This document shows positions 31,710-42,251 of a stretch of DNA of 64,000 bases, piece by piece. The DNA comes from Stachybotrys elegans. Lineage: Eukaryota; Ascomycota; Sordariomycetes; Hypocreales; Stachybotryaceae. The translations under genes were made by a program, and so were the position numbers. The stretch spans positions 372,001 to 436,000 of the forward strand of contig JAGPNK010000012.1 of assembly GCA_020746835.1 (NCBI GenBank). Reading direction: 5' to 3'. The stretch's first letter is position 1; each line of letters begins with the position of its first letter. Under the pieces are notes generated by a model. It made no database searches, was not told the origin of the DNA, and was given only the letters and a program-made list of their open reading frames with translations.

Positions 31710-34700
31710 ATGGATCGCGACAAGGACGCGCCAAACGGCCGCCCAAACGGCCGCCCTGCTGCCCAGCTGCAGGTCAAGCAATCAGGCCGCAAACCGCTCT
31801 TTGCTGCCCCAAACGCCAGCGGCCGCGACAACACAGCAACAACGACAGCATCCAAGGACCAGACAAAGACGCGGCCCACGAGCCGGTTCCGCAGCAGCAC
31901 CGGAGCGCCCAGCAACCGGCGCACCAGCTCCGAGTCGCACGCCGCGCCGACACCGCTGGGCGATCGCAGGGGCAGCACGAGCAGCGCCGCCTCCTCCTCC
32001 GCCGGCACGCGCATCCCCCGGCCCTCGAGCTCCAGCTTCTCCCAGCGCAAGCCCATCTCCCTCGTCGAGGCCTACAAGCTGGCCGAGCGCGAGGAGGACG
32101 CCGACGACGACGACGACGACGCCTCCTACCACCCGGCCGACGCGTCCCCGAGCCCTGCGCCTAGAGCATGGAGGGCCAAGAACGAGCAGGAAGAGAGGAG
32201 GATGCGCAAGGCGCTGGCCCACGACCATCTCGACGTGAAGGACCGCACGAGGGCGTTGCGCGGCCAGATCGAGGCGGCCACCAAGGCTGCTGACGCGCAG
32301 AAGGATGGTGCCACGGAGGAGAAGAAGTCGGTGAATGCGAATGCTGCTGTGCCTGGTACAGGCGTTAGCGTCACAGATGACAAAAAAGCAAATACGGAAA
32401 ACGGTGTTGCACTGCCAGGAGACAGGGCGGATAAGAACCGGCCCCTCTCTGGGCTGTTTGGCCGTCGCACTCCTTCAAAAGAGAGCGTCCCGGAGAGCAT
32501 TGGCCTCCCCCCGCTAGTACCTGGCATAGAGGACCTGCCACTGCCATCCGGCGACAGCATCCGCCAGGAGCTACCCTTTGCGCTTCGACCACCTTTTACC
32601 TACGACATCAACCCCTCGCCCGAAAAGAGCTTCGCCTGGCAGGTCGACCAGGACTTTACGGCCGGCGACCTCCAAGTCTCTGACAGTCCCATGATCAAGG
32701 TCCGCAACCAGCCTTTTGCCGACCGTTTAAATTTCGACGAGAGCAGCAACATCGACATCAACTCCAAGAACCGCGTCAACCCCCCGGGCTCGCGCAACAC
32801 GAAGCTCGACGAGATTAGGAGGAGCGAGGTCAAGCAGGGCTTCAATCCTGCCGAGCGACCCAGGCGGAACACGAGGCTCGCCGAGATACTCAACCGCGAG
32901 ACGGCGGCGGAGCGGATCCCCATACCTGATCGCAACCTCCCGCGGCCAGCGAACACGAAGCTCGACGAGATTCGCCAGCGAGAGATGGATGGCCCGTCGA
33001 GGCGCGCGCTGGCAGCCACCCGGCTGGAGGAGATACGGGAGAAGAACGCCACGGCGAGATCACCAGATGAGGTGCGGCCCCCCAGACCACTCAGCGATTC
33101 TGGACCAACATTTATCCCAGAGGTCGAGCCGCCAGTAAGGCCAAAGTCGGCGTTTGAGACGGGCGGCCAGCGGATCCCGGATACGCCAGTGACTGTGTTT
33201 AAGAACCGCGGGCGCTACGGAGCTGACACGCTCGACAAACCAGCAGACAAGGATGGACAAGACATCGACGGTGGAGCTACGAGGGCTGATTCAAAGGATC
33301 TCTTGCGTCGACTGGCCAGAGCAGCGAGTAACAGCCCTTCTGTCGAGACTGAATCACATAAACTACCTACGCCGCCTAAGGAACCGGCAGAGAAACCAAC
33401 CACCACCACCACCACCACAACTACGACTTTGAGACCACGCAATACAGCAAGGATCGACAGGGAGAAGCGAAACAGCACTGCGGAGAACAAAGAGGCTGAG
33501 AAGAGGCTCACGGTTGGCTTCGCAGAGTTTCCAGGACTACGTAGGGTGCGGTCATCGGAATCTACTAGAAGTAAGAGATCGAGTCTGCATTCCGAACCCG
33601 ACCCGACGGATAGAATCGAGGCCGAGATGAAGCTGTTTGCGCCAATGGACAACTACTCGGAGAGGGGATCCGTGCGAGCGCCGTCGCCCCCCCCTGACGT
33701 TAAGGACGAAGAGGAGAACGACGACGAGGTGGAGGCGACGCCTAGGCCTAAGAGGCAGGATCCGCTCACGATGCCTACCCCGCGCGTCACAGGCGCCTAT
33801 GTCGAGACGCCGGCGACGGTCAAGGCGGAGGACAGATGGAATGATAAGGCGACCGTGTCCAAGGCGGAGAAGAGGTACTCTGCGCCTGAGCTCCCCGCGT
33901 TGCGCGCTAAGGAGCGTGCGTCGCTGCGGAGGAAGAGCAGCAGAGACGATGATACGGCCTCGGATCCAGGTACGGATGAGAAGAAACCGACTGCGAGCGC
34001 GCTGGCTCCCGCGAGGAAGCCCAGGGCCCGATCGCTGCCGCGGCGTAGGCCTCCGCTGCGCAACTCGGCGAAGCCACCGTCGGTCAAGGAAGACTTGCTG
34101 GAGCTGCAGCGCTCGAACAACATCGAAGACTCTACGCTGGATGAGTTTGAGGAGAAGCTGTCCCTTCGCAAGAACTCCCTTCCCCCGCTGGGTCTCGACG
34201 AGGATGACGATGACGACTTCTTGAGCGACGGGAAGATGGCGCCGCAGGGGGAGAACAAGCGCAAGATGGAGCAGAAGCGGACACAGGAGGAGGCGCTGCG
34301 CCAGGCGCTCATGGCTATTCGCGAGGCAAGGAGTGGGATTGATAGGTTTCAGGAGCAGCTGGATCAGCAGACAGGGAGGGATAAGGGATTGGTGAATGGG
34401 TCGACTACGGATACTACGGAAAAGGAGAGCGTGACCTCGACCGAGACCAAAGCAACCCGCGTATCGACAGAGAAGACACTGCCCAAGTATCCGGTCAAGA
34501 TGCAGCAGGAGAAGCCTGTGGCCTACGTCCCAGCCACTGAGTCGTCATGGACGTACGTCCAGCTCCCGGTGCCGCGCCTGTACCGCCGCAACCCAGAGTT
34601 CAAGCTCACGCTCCTTGGCATGCTGACGCTCCTCCTGACTCTCTGGCTCGCCATGGAGTCGAGCATGTGCGCGCTCTTCTGCCGACCGGAGACGTGCTCC

Positions 34701-35111
34701 ACAGCCACATGCGCATGGTCCTACGACGACCCGGTCTTTGGCCAGGCACTCCCCGTCAAGGTCGACCAGTGGACGACAGGAGGCCAAGGGCGACGCCTCC
34801 TCAACGCAGCCATCGAGGAGGCATGGGACTGGGCGGCGGACCTGGAGGACTCCATGCGGGGGCAAGACTTGACGGATCGCGACACGGAGAGCATGACGTT
34901 TGTGCAGCTGCGGCAGCACCGGCGGAGGCTTTACAAGAAGGGGTTCCTGGACGGGCTGGGGCAGCCGCGCGACGCCGAGGAGCAGAGGAAGTGGGACTCC
35001 TGGCGGCAGACGAGGCTGGCGCGGGAGAGGGTCAGGGAGCTCCGCGAGGCTGGATTCTCGTCTGGGAGGGAGGACGAGGAGGTGTTGGGAGGGGATCAGA
35101 GGGTTGGATAG
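31710..35111 (+). CDS. 1,133-aa disordered protein with one C-terminal membrane segment
   Basis: A single uninterrupted frame; the ATG at 31710 (MDRDKDAPNGRP) is the first true start. Most of the protein is charged and low in complexity. Residues about 363-450 hold four copies of a T(K/R)LxEI(R/L) motif (NTKLDEIRRSEV, NTRLAEILNRET, NTKLDEIRQREM, ATRLEEIREKN). Later come a basic stretch (RKPRARSLPRRRPPLR) and a probable short coiled coil (residues about 850-890). One hydrophobic segment (LTLLGMLTLLLTLWLAM, residues about 967-983) is followed by a Cys-rich patch (CALFCRPETCSTATCAW) and a conserved-looking tail of 150 residues. The layout suggests tail anchoring, possibly at the nuclear envelope or spindle pole body, but this is only a guess. 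I do not recognise the family. Confidence 0.85.
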   Translation: MDRDKDAPNGRPNGRPAAQLQVKQSGRKPLFAAPNASGRDNTATTTASKDQTKTRPTSRFRSSTGAPSNRRTSSESHAAPTPLGDRRGSTSSAASSSAGTRIPRPSSSSFSQRKPISLVEAYKLAEREEDADDDDDDASYHPADASPSPAPRAWRAKNEQEERRMRKALAHDHLDVKDRTRALRGQIEAATKAADAQKDGATEEKKSVNANAAVPGTGVSVTDDKKANTENGVALPGDRADKNRPLSGLFGRRTPSKESVPESIGLPPLVPGIEDLPLPSGDSIRQELPFALRPPFTYDINPSPEKSFAWQVDQDFTAGDLQVSDSPMIKVRNQPFADRLNFDESSNIDINSKNRVNPPGSRNTKLDEIRRSEVKQGFNPAERPRRNTRLAEILNRETAAERIPIPDRNLPRPANTKLDEIRQREMDGPSRRALAATRLEEIREKNATARSPDEVRPPRPLSDSGPTFIPEVEPPVRPKSAFETGGQRIPDTPVTVFKNRGRYGADTLDKPADKDGQDIDGGATRADSKDLLRRLARAASNSPSVETESHKLPTPPKEPAEKPTTTTTTTTTTLRPRNTARIDREKRNSTAENKEAEKRLTVGFAEFPGLRRVRSSESTRSKRSSLHSEPDPTDRIEAEMKLFAPMDNYSERGSVRAPSPPPDVKDEEENDDEVEATPRPKRQDPLTMPTPRVTGAYVETPATVKAEDRWNDKATVSKAEKRYSAPELPALRAKERASLRRKSSRDDDTASDPGTDEKKPTASALAPARKPRARSLPRRRPPLRNSAKPPSVKEDLLELQRSNNIEDSTLDEFEEKLSLRKNSLPPLGLDEDDDDDFLSDGKMAPQGENKRKMEQKRTQEEALRQALMAIREARSGIDRFQEQLDQQTGRDKGLVNGSTTDTTEKESVTSTETKATRVSTEKTLPKYPVKMQQEKPVAYVPATESSWTYVQLPVPRLYRRNPEFKLTLLGMLTLLLTLWLAMESSMCALFCRPETCSTATCAWSYDDPVFGQALPVKVDQWTTGGQGRRLLNAAIEEAWDWAADLEDSMRGQDLTDRDTESMTFVQLRQHRRRLYKKGFLDGLGQPRDAEEQRKWDSWRQTRLARERVRELREAGFSSGREDEEVLGGDQRVG

Positions 35112-35491
35112 GGAAGGGGGTTGCTCTATATGATGTTATGACGGCATTGCTGCTCTCTAATCTCTTGCTTGTATTATCTGATGACACGGAGAAAAGGACT
35201 TTGCACCAGGGATTGTTCTTTAGGCAGGGAGTTGGGATGGCTTGGTAGTAGAACTGAAGTCGAGGAATTACTCGAGGCTTGATTTAAAGAATTGTCATCA
35301 TTCGGAAAATATGGTGCATGCTGTTTTATTTATTTTTGCGCGAATTCCCTTCTCAGAGTATCGAAATGGGTATTGCAGCAACGGTCGGGGTGTATGATGA
35401 GGCTATACAGGTTTCAGAACTTTCATATCATTTCACAGCAAATCTTGCACCACTTGAAGCCTTGGATGGCTACAACAATTAAAACTACTAT
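35112..35491. other. Intergenic, 3' side of the 1,133-aa gene
   Basis: Probably its 3' UTR. A few short frames only; no repeat, RNA gene or regulatory site is visible. Confidence 0.4.
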
Positions 35492-35892
35492 TTAGTCTGG
35501 ACGTGTAATGTAATATGTCTGCCAGCGAATCGGTGCGGCATGGAGCACTTGACGTTGCAACACTTCGGCTACGACATAAAGTGCGACTACAGACGTTATG
35601 GCAAGGATAACACGCAGGGAGTTAGGGATAAATGCTGCTGCCCAGGTAATGCCAGCTGGAAACGTATGCCGCCCGTGTTGCGCGCAGTATGGATTCATAT
35701 CAACAATGCCTCCGAGACTCCCGAATAAACGTGCATTATCCATCATACCAGCAAGAGCTGTTACCAAACATGTTGATGTAATAAAAGATAACCTTGATTT
35801 GAGATTGATGCTGGTAAACATCGTCTAATGACTCACATCCAAGTGGAGACGGCAATATAGTTGATAAACACTGGACCCGGCTATCCGGTCAT
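35492..35892 (-). pseudogene. Small membrane protein, possibly inactive
   Basis: Model: ATG at 35892, exon to 35837, a 44-bp intron (GTGAGT...TCAAG), then exon 35792-35492. It reads GPVFINYIAVSTWM joined to LSFITSTCLVTALAG and later GITWAAAFIPNSLRVILAIT-type hydrophobic sequence, so at least two or three membrane segments. The fourth codon is TAG (35881-35883), which stops the longer model; a start at the ATG at 35821 would give 109 aa but place the intron inside the coding region. It lies head to head with the GNAT gene, with only 42 bp between the starts. It may be a decayed gene or an unrecognised small one. Confidence 0.35.
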
Positions 35893-35934
35893 CTTCAAGA
35901 ATCTGCCTTCAGCTTGAATGCCAGTCCAGTCACA

Positions 35935-36525
35935 ATGGCCGACATAAACCCCTCTACGGAGTTTGTCATCCACCGCGTCCAAACCGAGCAAGACTTCAAG
36001 CAATGGATCCCCTCCTTGGCTCGGCTTCTCCTGATCTGCGTCAACGACGACTCCTATTCCTCCCTCGGCTTCCGCGCACCGCTTTCCGAAGCCAAGGCAA
36101 CTGAATACTGGGAATCACTCCTATCATCCTTTGTCGGCCCCGAAGCCAACTCGGTCTTGTTCATGCTCTCTCGCGCCTCCGGGCCGGGCGGCAATGCCGT
36201 TGCAACGGTTCACATAGCCTCCCAACCAAAGGAGACGCACGCGCACAAGGTCGAGGTCAGAAAGCTGCTCGTCGACTCAGCTGAGCGAGGCCATGGCTTG
36301 GGGAGGAAGCTCATGGATGCGGTAGAAGAGTATGCGGCGCGAGAGCTGGGCAAGACGTTGGTGCTGCTCGATACCTCCACAGTTAGCCCTGCGAGGGCCT
36401 TTTATCTGAGACTGGGATATAGGGAATGGGGCACTTGTCCTGACTACTCTACAAATGCTGCTGGAGTCTTGCACGACACCTCTTTCTTTTACAAGAAGTT
36501 GGCCTGCCAAGACCCTGGTTGTTGA
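35935..36525 (+). CDS. GNAT-family N-acetyltransferase
   Basis: Acetyl-CoA-dependent transferase, 196 aa, single exon. The upstream in-frame TTG is ignored in favour of the ATG at 35935 (MADINPSTEFVIHRVQ). The acetyl-CoA-binding motif A is clear: VEVRKLLVDSAERGHGLGRK with the pyrophosphate loop RGHGLG. It is followed by LMDAVEEYAARELGKTLVLL and the C-terminal SPARAFYLRLGYREWGTCPD typical of the fold. The length is normal for a small-molecule or aminoglycoside-type GNAT. The N-terminal half (LARLLLICVNDDSYSSLGFR) resembles fungal stand-alone acetyltransferases of unknown substrate. Confidence 0.92.
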   Translation: MADINPSTEFVIHRVQTEQDFKQWIPSLARLLLICVNDDSYSSLGFRAPLSEAKATEYWESLLSSFVGPEANSVLFMLSRASGPGGNAVATVHIASQPKETHAHKVEVRKLLVDSAERGHGLGRKLMDAVEEYAARELGKTLVLLDTSTVSPARAFYLRLGYREWGTCPDYSTNAAGVLHDTSFFYKKLACQDPGC

Positions 36526-36690
36526 TCAAGGTTTAATTACAATAATAGCAACAACCCGCTTATCTGACTGGATACGGTCTTGCTGGGGCTCAAATACCCC
36601 TCTACTTACCAAGTTACCATAATGCCCCTCTCCTTTGTCAACTTCGTTCTGCTTCGTGTTCTATAGTAAAATCCTCGTCTGCCAGACACC

Positions 36691-39600
36691 ATGGCTGCCA
36701 CCAAAAAGTGCGTTTGTATCTCTGGGCCCAACTGCGACTACAATCTTAGCTGACAATGGTTAGGTTTCACTTTCGTCGGAGAATTCCTGGCGAGTCCATG
36801 AGTGGATTTATACAGGCGACCGAACTTGTCGATGTCGACGGCAAGGAAGAGCCCACCGAAGACAATGGCGACAATGACGTCGAGGAGGATGAAGACGAAG
36901 ATGAAGACTTCCCCCCCTTTTTCGACTTAGCCTCGGTCAAGCGCGCCCTCCGCAAAGGATGGGACCCAAACACGCAATGGGAGGAGGATGATATCATTGA
37001 GCAAGCTTCTGGCACCGGATGTGTAATCTTCGAGACGCTTCATCCCGGAGAAGACGTCTGGGCCAACTGGAACACACCTCTGCACAGAGCCCTTTGGCAC
37101 AACCAGTTTGACGTGGCCGGCCTTCTCATTGAGCACAAGGCCGATATAAACGGCCTCAATGCTTTGGGGCGCACAATTCTGCACGACGCGATCCAGCTGT
37201 GCCAGCCTCAATGGGTATCCTGGATCATTGACCGCGGGGCTGCGCTGGACACGCCCACAGAGGCTCGCTCCGTCAAAGAGGAGAAGACGAGTCCCGCCAA
37301 TGACCCCCGCACGCGCATCCTCACGCAGACAGGAGGTTGTATACCTCTCCAGGAAGCAATGGAGCGCGGATGTCTGGATCACGTGCGGATACTCGTGAAT
37401 GCGGGGGCTAACGTCAACGCCACGAGAGGGCCTTGGACACTGCTGGACCTTGCCTTGCTGCGCGGACAGCACGATGTGATGCAAGTCCTCTGGGATGCTG
37501 GCGCTCGCTTTTCTGCAACTGGCGATGTGGCAGCAGCGTTAGACGCTGATACAGTAAGTCTATTTAGGGACGAGTTTAACCAGCTGGTTAAGTTCTGCCG
37601 GGGATGTGAAGAACTCCCTCCGTCGTCATGCCACAAGGCATACCAGCTGCTTATCGGACAATCTGAAGGTTGCTGCTCTCAAACCTCTACTGAACCAGAC
37701 AGCTGCATCTCCAAGGCAAGCTCTACGATATATAAATTCTTTGGGATATTGTCGTCCATCACAACTACCAGAAATGTCTGGGCCCCTTCCCCGGAGTGGT
37801 GCGGTCCTTGCCAATCTGCCGTTCAACAAATGTCCATTACGGTATGCAGCGTGTCTGAGAGGGCTAAAAACGGCTGCGATCGCGTCAAGCACCATAACAG
37901 CATGAAAGCGCTCGAGGCTTCGGCCTCAGGGGGCTGCTCCCTGTGTTGCGTCTGGCTGGATGCCTTGAGACCCCTGGATGAGCCTACCAACACTCCCGAC
38001 GACGCAGAAGACTCGGTAGTCGAGTTGTGCATCCTGTGGTTAGAGAAGATGGGAGACGTACAAGTCACTTGTGGCGACAAACGGGGCTTTCTTGACCTGG
38101 TATTTCTCGATGGTAAGTGGCTCCCACCTTGACGCAGAACACTGACCTGAGATGTGCCACCCAGAGAATTTATTGTACAGTCCACTTGCCGCTGAGGATA
38201 GTATACAACTGGGGACCAGTTCTAAAAGAGCACTCGCCGTTGGCACGGCTTGGTTGCGCTATTGCAGGTCCAATCATCCCAACTGCCACCGGCTACAAGA
38301 CACTGCCGATCCAATTTTGCCCACCCGCGTCATCGACGTAGGTAACGACTCTTCTGCGACGCCTCGCATCTTCCTCTCTCACGGCTCTAGAGCACAATAC
38401 TGCGCGCTATCCTATTGCTGGGGGAAAACACCAAACCTGCGTACCGTCAAGAGCAACTTGCAACAGCACTGCGCTGGCCTCCCGCTAGGCAAGATACCCG
38501 CCATCATCAACGAGGCCATCTCCGTGACGCGGGATCTGGGTTTCCGATATCTGTGGGTTGATAGCCTCTGCATTGTGCAGGATGACATGGGTGATTGGAA
38601 CGCCGAGGCCGCGAGGATGAAGGATGTCTACGCCAACGCCGCCATCACACTGTCCTCTCTCACGTCATCGAGTAGCGACGAAGGCTTGTTCAAGCCGCGC
38701 AAAACTCGCTGCTCAAACCCTCTTCCGTTCCCCGTCTGTGCCCCACGATGGGAGCTTCCCTCTGCCCCTGGGAAAGTGCTCGCATGTCTCCCAGCCCTCG
38801 ACTCGCGCGACCAGCTGCTAAGTCCCGGGCCTATCCATACCCGCGGATGGACTCTTCAAGAGCAGTATCTAAGTACCAGAATTCTTTGGTTCGGTCTCAG
38901 CCATCTCCAGTGGCAGTGTGCATCTCTCCATGCAACCGAGGGTCTGGTTGAGGGCATTGCCAAGCCGTATTACCACGAGACAAAGGCCTTGAGCACCGCT
39001 ACACAGGCTAAAGTGCTTCTCCAAATGCCTTACGAAGAGAACCAGACAAGCGAAAACCCTCCAGTCTCTCGCGCGCAACATGTGGATAAAACGTACGGCG
39101 TTTGGGAGGACTTGGTCAACGAGTTCAGCAAGAGAGCTCTTACCAATGACACGGATCGAGTCCCCGCCTTGCTTGGTGTGTCTAAGCTACTGGAACCGTA
39201 TATCGAGTCTGAATACTTGGCAGGCATCTGGAAAGGTACAAGAACGCTCCGCAGTCTTCTGTGGCGTGCTGAAAAACCTGCAACTGCCAAGCCCCTGGAC
39301 ACGTATCCCTCCTGGACATGGGCATCGATATCCTCAGAGATATCGTACGAACTCGCTAGCGATACAGGAGGCGACCGCCCTGTGACGTGGGCAGCGTCTC
39401 TTGTCTCGACAGACACCTCTAGCACGGGGGCTTCACAGAGCCAAGTAAAAGGCACAATTACGCTGCGCGGCCATCTCAGTCTTCTAGAGAAGATGCCGGA
39501 AAAGGACGAGTACTCTTATACTGATCACGACTTTTACATGGACTATGAATCGGTGCAGCTTGAGCCGGGTAGTATCTGGCTCCTTACAATCATGAACCTG

Positions 39601-39789
39601 GGACAAGGGCCGCCGTACCAAGACTTTGGGTACCCACGCTGGCCCGGCGGCCGGCCTCCGGCAGCTATTCGCCTGCTTCTGCAGCCCGTAGATAATGTTC
39701 AGCCTCCTCGGTCCTTTAAGCGCGTTGGTATTTGTCGGGACGATGGGAACTATGCGAATGGTGAGATGGCAACAGTTACAATATGCTAG
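36691..39789 (+). CDS. Ankyrin-repeat HET-domain protein
   Basis: Exons 36691-36707 (MAATK plus two bases), 36764-38112 and 38165-39789 give 996 aa. An acidic N-terminus (DVEEDEDEDEDF) precedes ankyrin repeats at about residues 105-258 (TPLHRALWHNQFDVAGLLIE; IPLQEAMERGCLDHVRILVN; LLDLALLRGQHDVMQVLW). A Cys-rich middle follows (residues about 285-400). The HET domain starts with YCALSYCWG (about 534-542) and includes RYLWVDSLCIVQDDMGDW (about 585-600). HET proteins mediate non-self recognition and programmed cell death in filamentous fungi. Here ankyrin repeats come before the HET domain in one chain, without an NACHT or NB-ARC nucleotide-binding domain. Both introns have good borders. The partner and trigger are unknown. 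Confidence 0.88.
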
Positions 39790-40101
39790 GCTATAATCGA
39801 GTCAGCCAACTCCCCTCGTTGGTCTCGGAGGTCAATTAATTCACAAAATGAAAGTAATGCGGTCGTTTGGTTGTAGATCCAGTATAGACGTAAACCGTGT
39901 AGAAATCCCCAATCACCAGTCACCTTCTACTATGGCAGGCGAAGCACTGCAGCTTCTGCCTAATCCATCATTGAGAGCTTCCTCGCAGATCGTCTGCATC
40001 ACCCGCTCCAGCTCTGAAGAGGCCTGCTAACTCTCACTGAAGACCGCGCGGCAGCCGAACTGGCCTACTAATCTTAGATCTTGGATGCCATAAACTCCGA
40101 C

Positions 40102-41801
40102 TCAATTAGCAGAGGTCAGATATAGACTTCGTGACCTAAGCCGTGGACCTTTATAGAAAAGGAGCCATGGAACAGGAACCAAGAGGAGGCTAAGAAAAGC
40201 AAAAATACTTCCCGCCCATTGGATTCCCATCTGTGACTGATATAACTGAATGATAAACTGGGGGAAAGCTGCTCCCAGAAGGAATCGCAGGAATCCATTA
40301 GCCACCACGGCGGATGCTGAATTGGAGCTGCCGTAAACGTCCACAATGTAAGCTATGGATGAGAGAAACCCTGTTAATGTACCGCAGCCCATGGGAAGCC
40401 CAGCAAGTACTGGAGCGATCCAGTGCACGGATTCACGTGGCGCCCAGGCGAACCACTGCGAAAGCGTCAGCAACCAGGTGAGCGAGAACAGTCGTTTTGT
40501 AGAGACACCAACAAATAGTCCGACGGTTACCATCCAGGAACCAAACAACGCTGCGTAGAGGCGGTGTTCCGGCGCAACATGATTAGATCGTTGCAACTCC
40601 TTCTGGTATTTTGTCACATCAAAGTACGCAAAGACGACGACTGCGAGAAGAAAACCTGGACAGTTCAGCAATCTGAAGGCCTTGTTGTTTGGTACGTGGA
40701 TCATCTAACCAACAATGACGGGGATATAGCAGAGACCAATCTGTTTGGCGTCGAAGCCGTAGACGGTCGAGTAAATATAGGCATAGGAACCAAAGAATGA
40801 GAAGATCATGGCAAAGCTGTAGGAGGTATAAAGGCCAAGGAATAAGGTAAGCGGCTACAAATGACAGGTGAGCAGAGAATTATTGCATATCGAAGAGGTT
40901 AGGCTCACATACCTCGACAAGCGTCATGTGAAAAGGCCTCAGCAGACCATTTCGTATTGTCTTGATCCGGTATGAGGTTGTCGTGTCCTTCAGGCCACGA
41001 CCCCGGCTGCCATGTCTCATGTACAGGATGCGGCTCTTGGAAGTCTCTCTCATGAAGGGAATGGCAATACCCGCAGGCCCTATAATGCAGAGAAGGACCC
41101 AGAGGGACCATCTCCAGTCATTGTCATACTGCTGCAATATATAGGCACCGATGAGCGGACCTAGAGTTGGACCAAGAAAGGGCGCTAGGATGTAGGGCAC
41201 TCCCACCCGGCCTGCATCTTTAGGCTCCCATATGTCGGATAGCGAACCGGCGGCCACGGCTAGGACTCCAGAGCCGCCCAATCCGGCAAGAAACCGGAAT
41301 GTAACAAGCATGGCGAAGTTGTTGGATGCTGCGGCGATGGCAGTAAAGATGAAGAGCATGGGGAAGTTCGTCCAGTATACCCAGCGACGACCGTATATTT
41401 CGGAAACGGGAGAGGCAATACAGGGACCGATGCTAAAGCCGATGGTGTATAGGGATACAGGCAAGAGAGCAACATTCCTCTCGACTTCGAACCGTTGTTG
41501 CAGCTGCGGCAGTGCGGCCACTAGAGTTGAGATGCCAGCACACCTGCGATGATTGAGTCAGCAACAATCGGGAGGCAGTGAAGATGGCGAGGCATGTTAC
41601 ATACAATCCAAAGGACCAAAGTGCCGGTATACCGGTATGCAGGATTCTCTGCCACAGTGGCCAGTTACGAGGGTTGGCAGGATCATCGGCGCTGTCCCAG
41701 TCCCAACTGCCAGCCGGTGCTTCGCCCTCTAGCGGAAATGTATTGGGCTCATGTGGACGAAGGTCATTGGTAAGGATCTGTGATGTATCTTTGGCTGCCA
41801 T
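40102..41801 (-). CDS. MFS transporter, DHA1 drug:H+ antiporter type
   Basis: Four exons: 41801-41605, 41543-40913, 40854-40710 and 40655-40102, total 508 aa. The N-terminal cytosolic part ends in WDSADDPANPRNWPLWQR, the usual DHA1 signature before the first helix. Motif A is ASPVSEIYGRRWVYW. FRFLAGLGGSGVLAVAAGSL and the DWRWSLWVLL block follow in the expected order, then a central cytosolic loop with many Arg/Lys and six more membrane segments. Splicing is phase-consistent at all three introns. The polyamine/azole-type subgroup is likely. The product exported is unknown; its position near a DUF829 protein and a P450 would suit metabolite export, but no core biosynthetic enzyme is present. 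Confidence 0.93.
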
Positions 41802-42251
41802 GCTGGTTGATGGTGTTGGGTACTGCCTGGTATATCCCGAGTGGCAATTTGGCTGCGTGCTCCTCTATATCAACAAGAACGCAACAGCAAATATGAGCTG
41901 GAATAGCAGATGGCGCGGGACCCGGCGCGAGACCTGGAGGTGGATGCCTACTCGCAGGGAAACTCGGCAGTTGCCTCACACTGGTTAGGGGAAAGGGGTG
42001 TTTTTTAGGGGGGGGTAAGCGGATAAATCAGAGGGTACCATGTCGGTGTGTGTGGAGGAGAGTAGCATCCAACCTTGGCTGACGGTAATGCTGCAGCTCG
42101 TAAGACTCCGCGGCTTTTATTATAAGATAAATAAGGCATTCCGCATCACTGTACCAACAGCGTTTCTCATAGTCACCGAGGTTTCTTTCGCAGCAGGGCC
42201 CGGATTCTCTGTACCCATTCTGACCGTGTTGATTCTCATCAAACAGCCTCA
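41802..42251. other. Divergent promoter region
   Basis: Lies between the MFS transporter and the DUF829 gene, which are transcribed away from each other, so they may share control elements. A G-run (GGGGGGG) near 42010 is the only notable feature. Confidence 0.45.

Noticed and set aside
34547..35248. 233-codon plus-strand frame overlapping the end of the 1,133-aa gene
   Set aside because: Alternative frame of a GC-rich exon, no family features.
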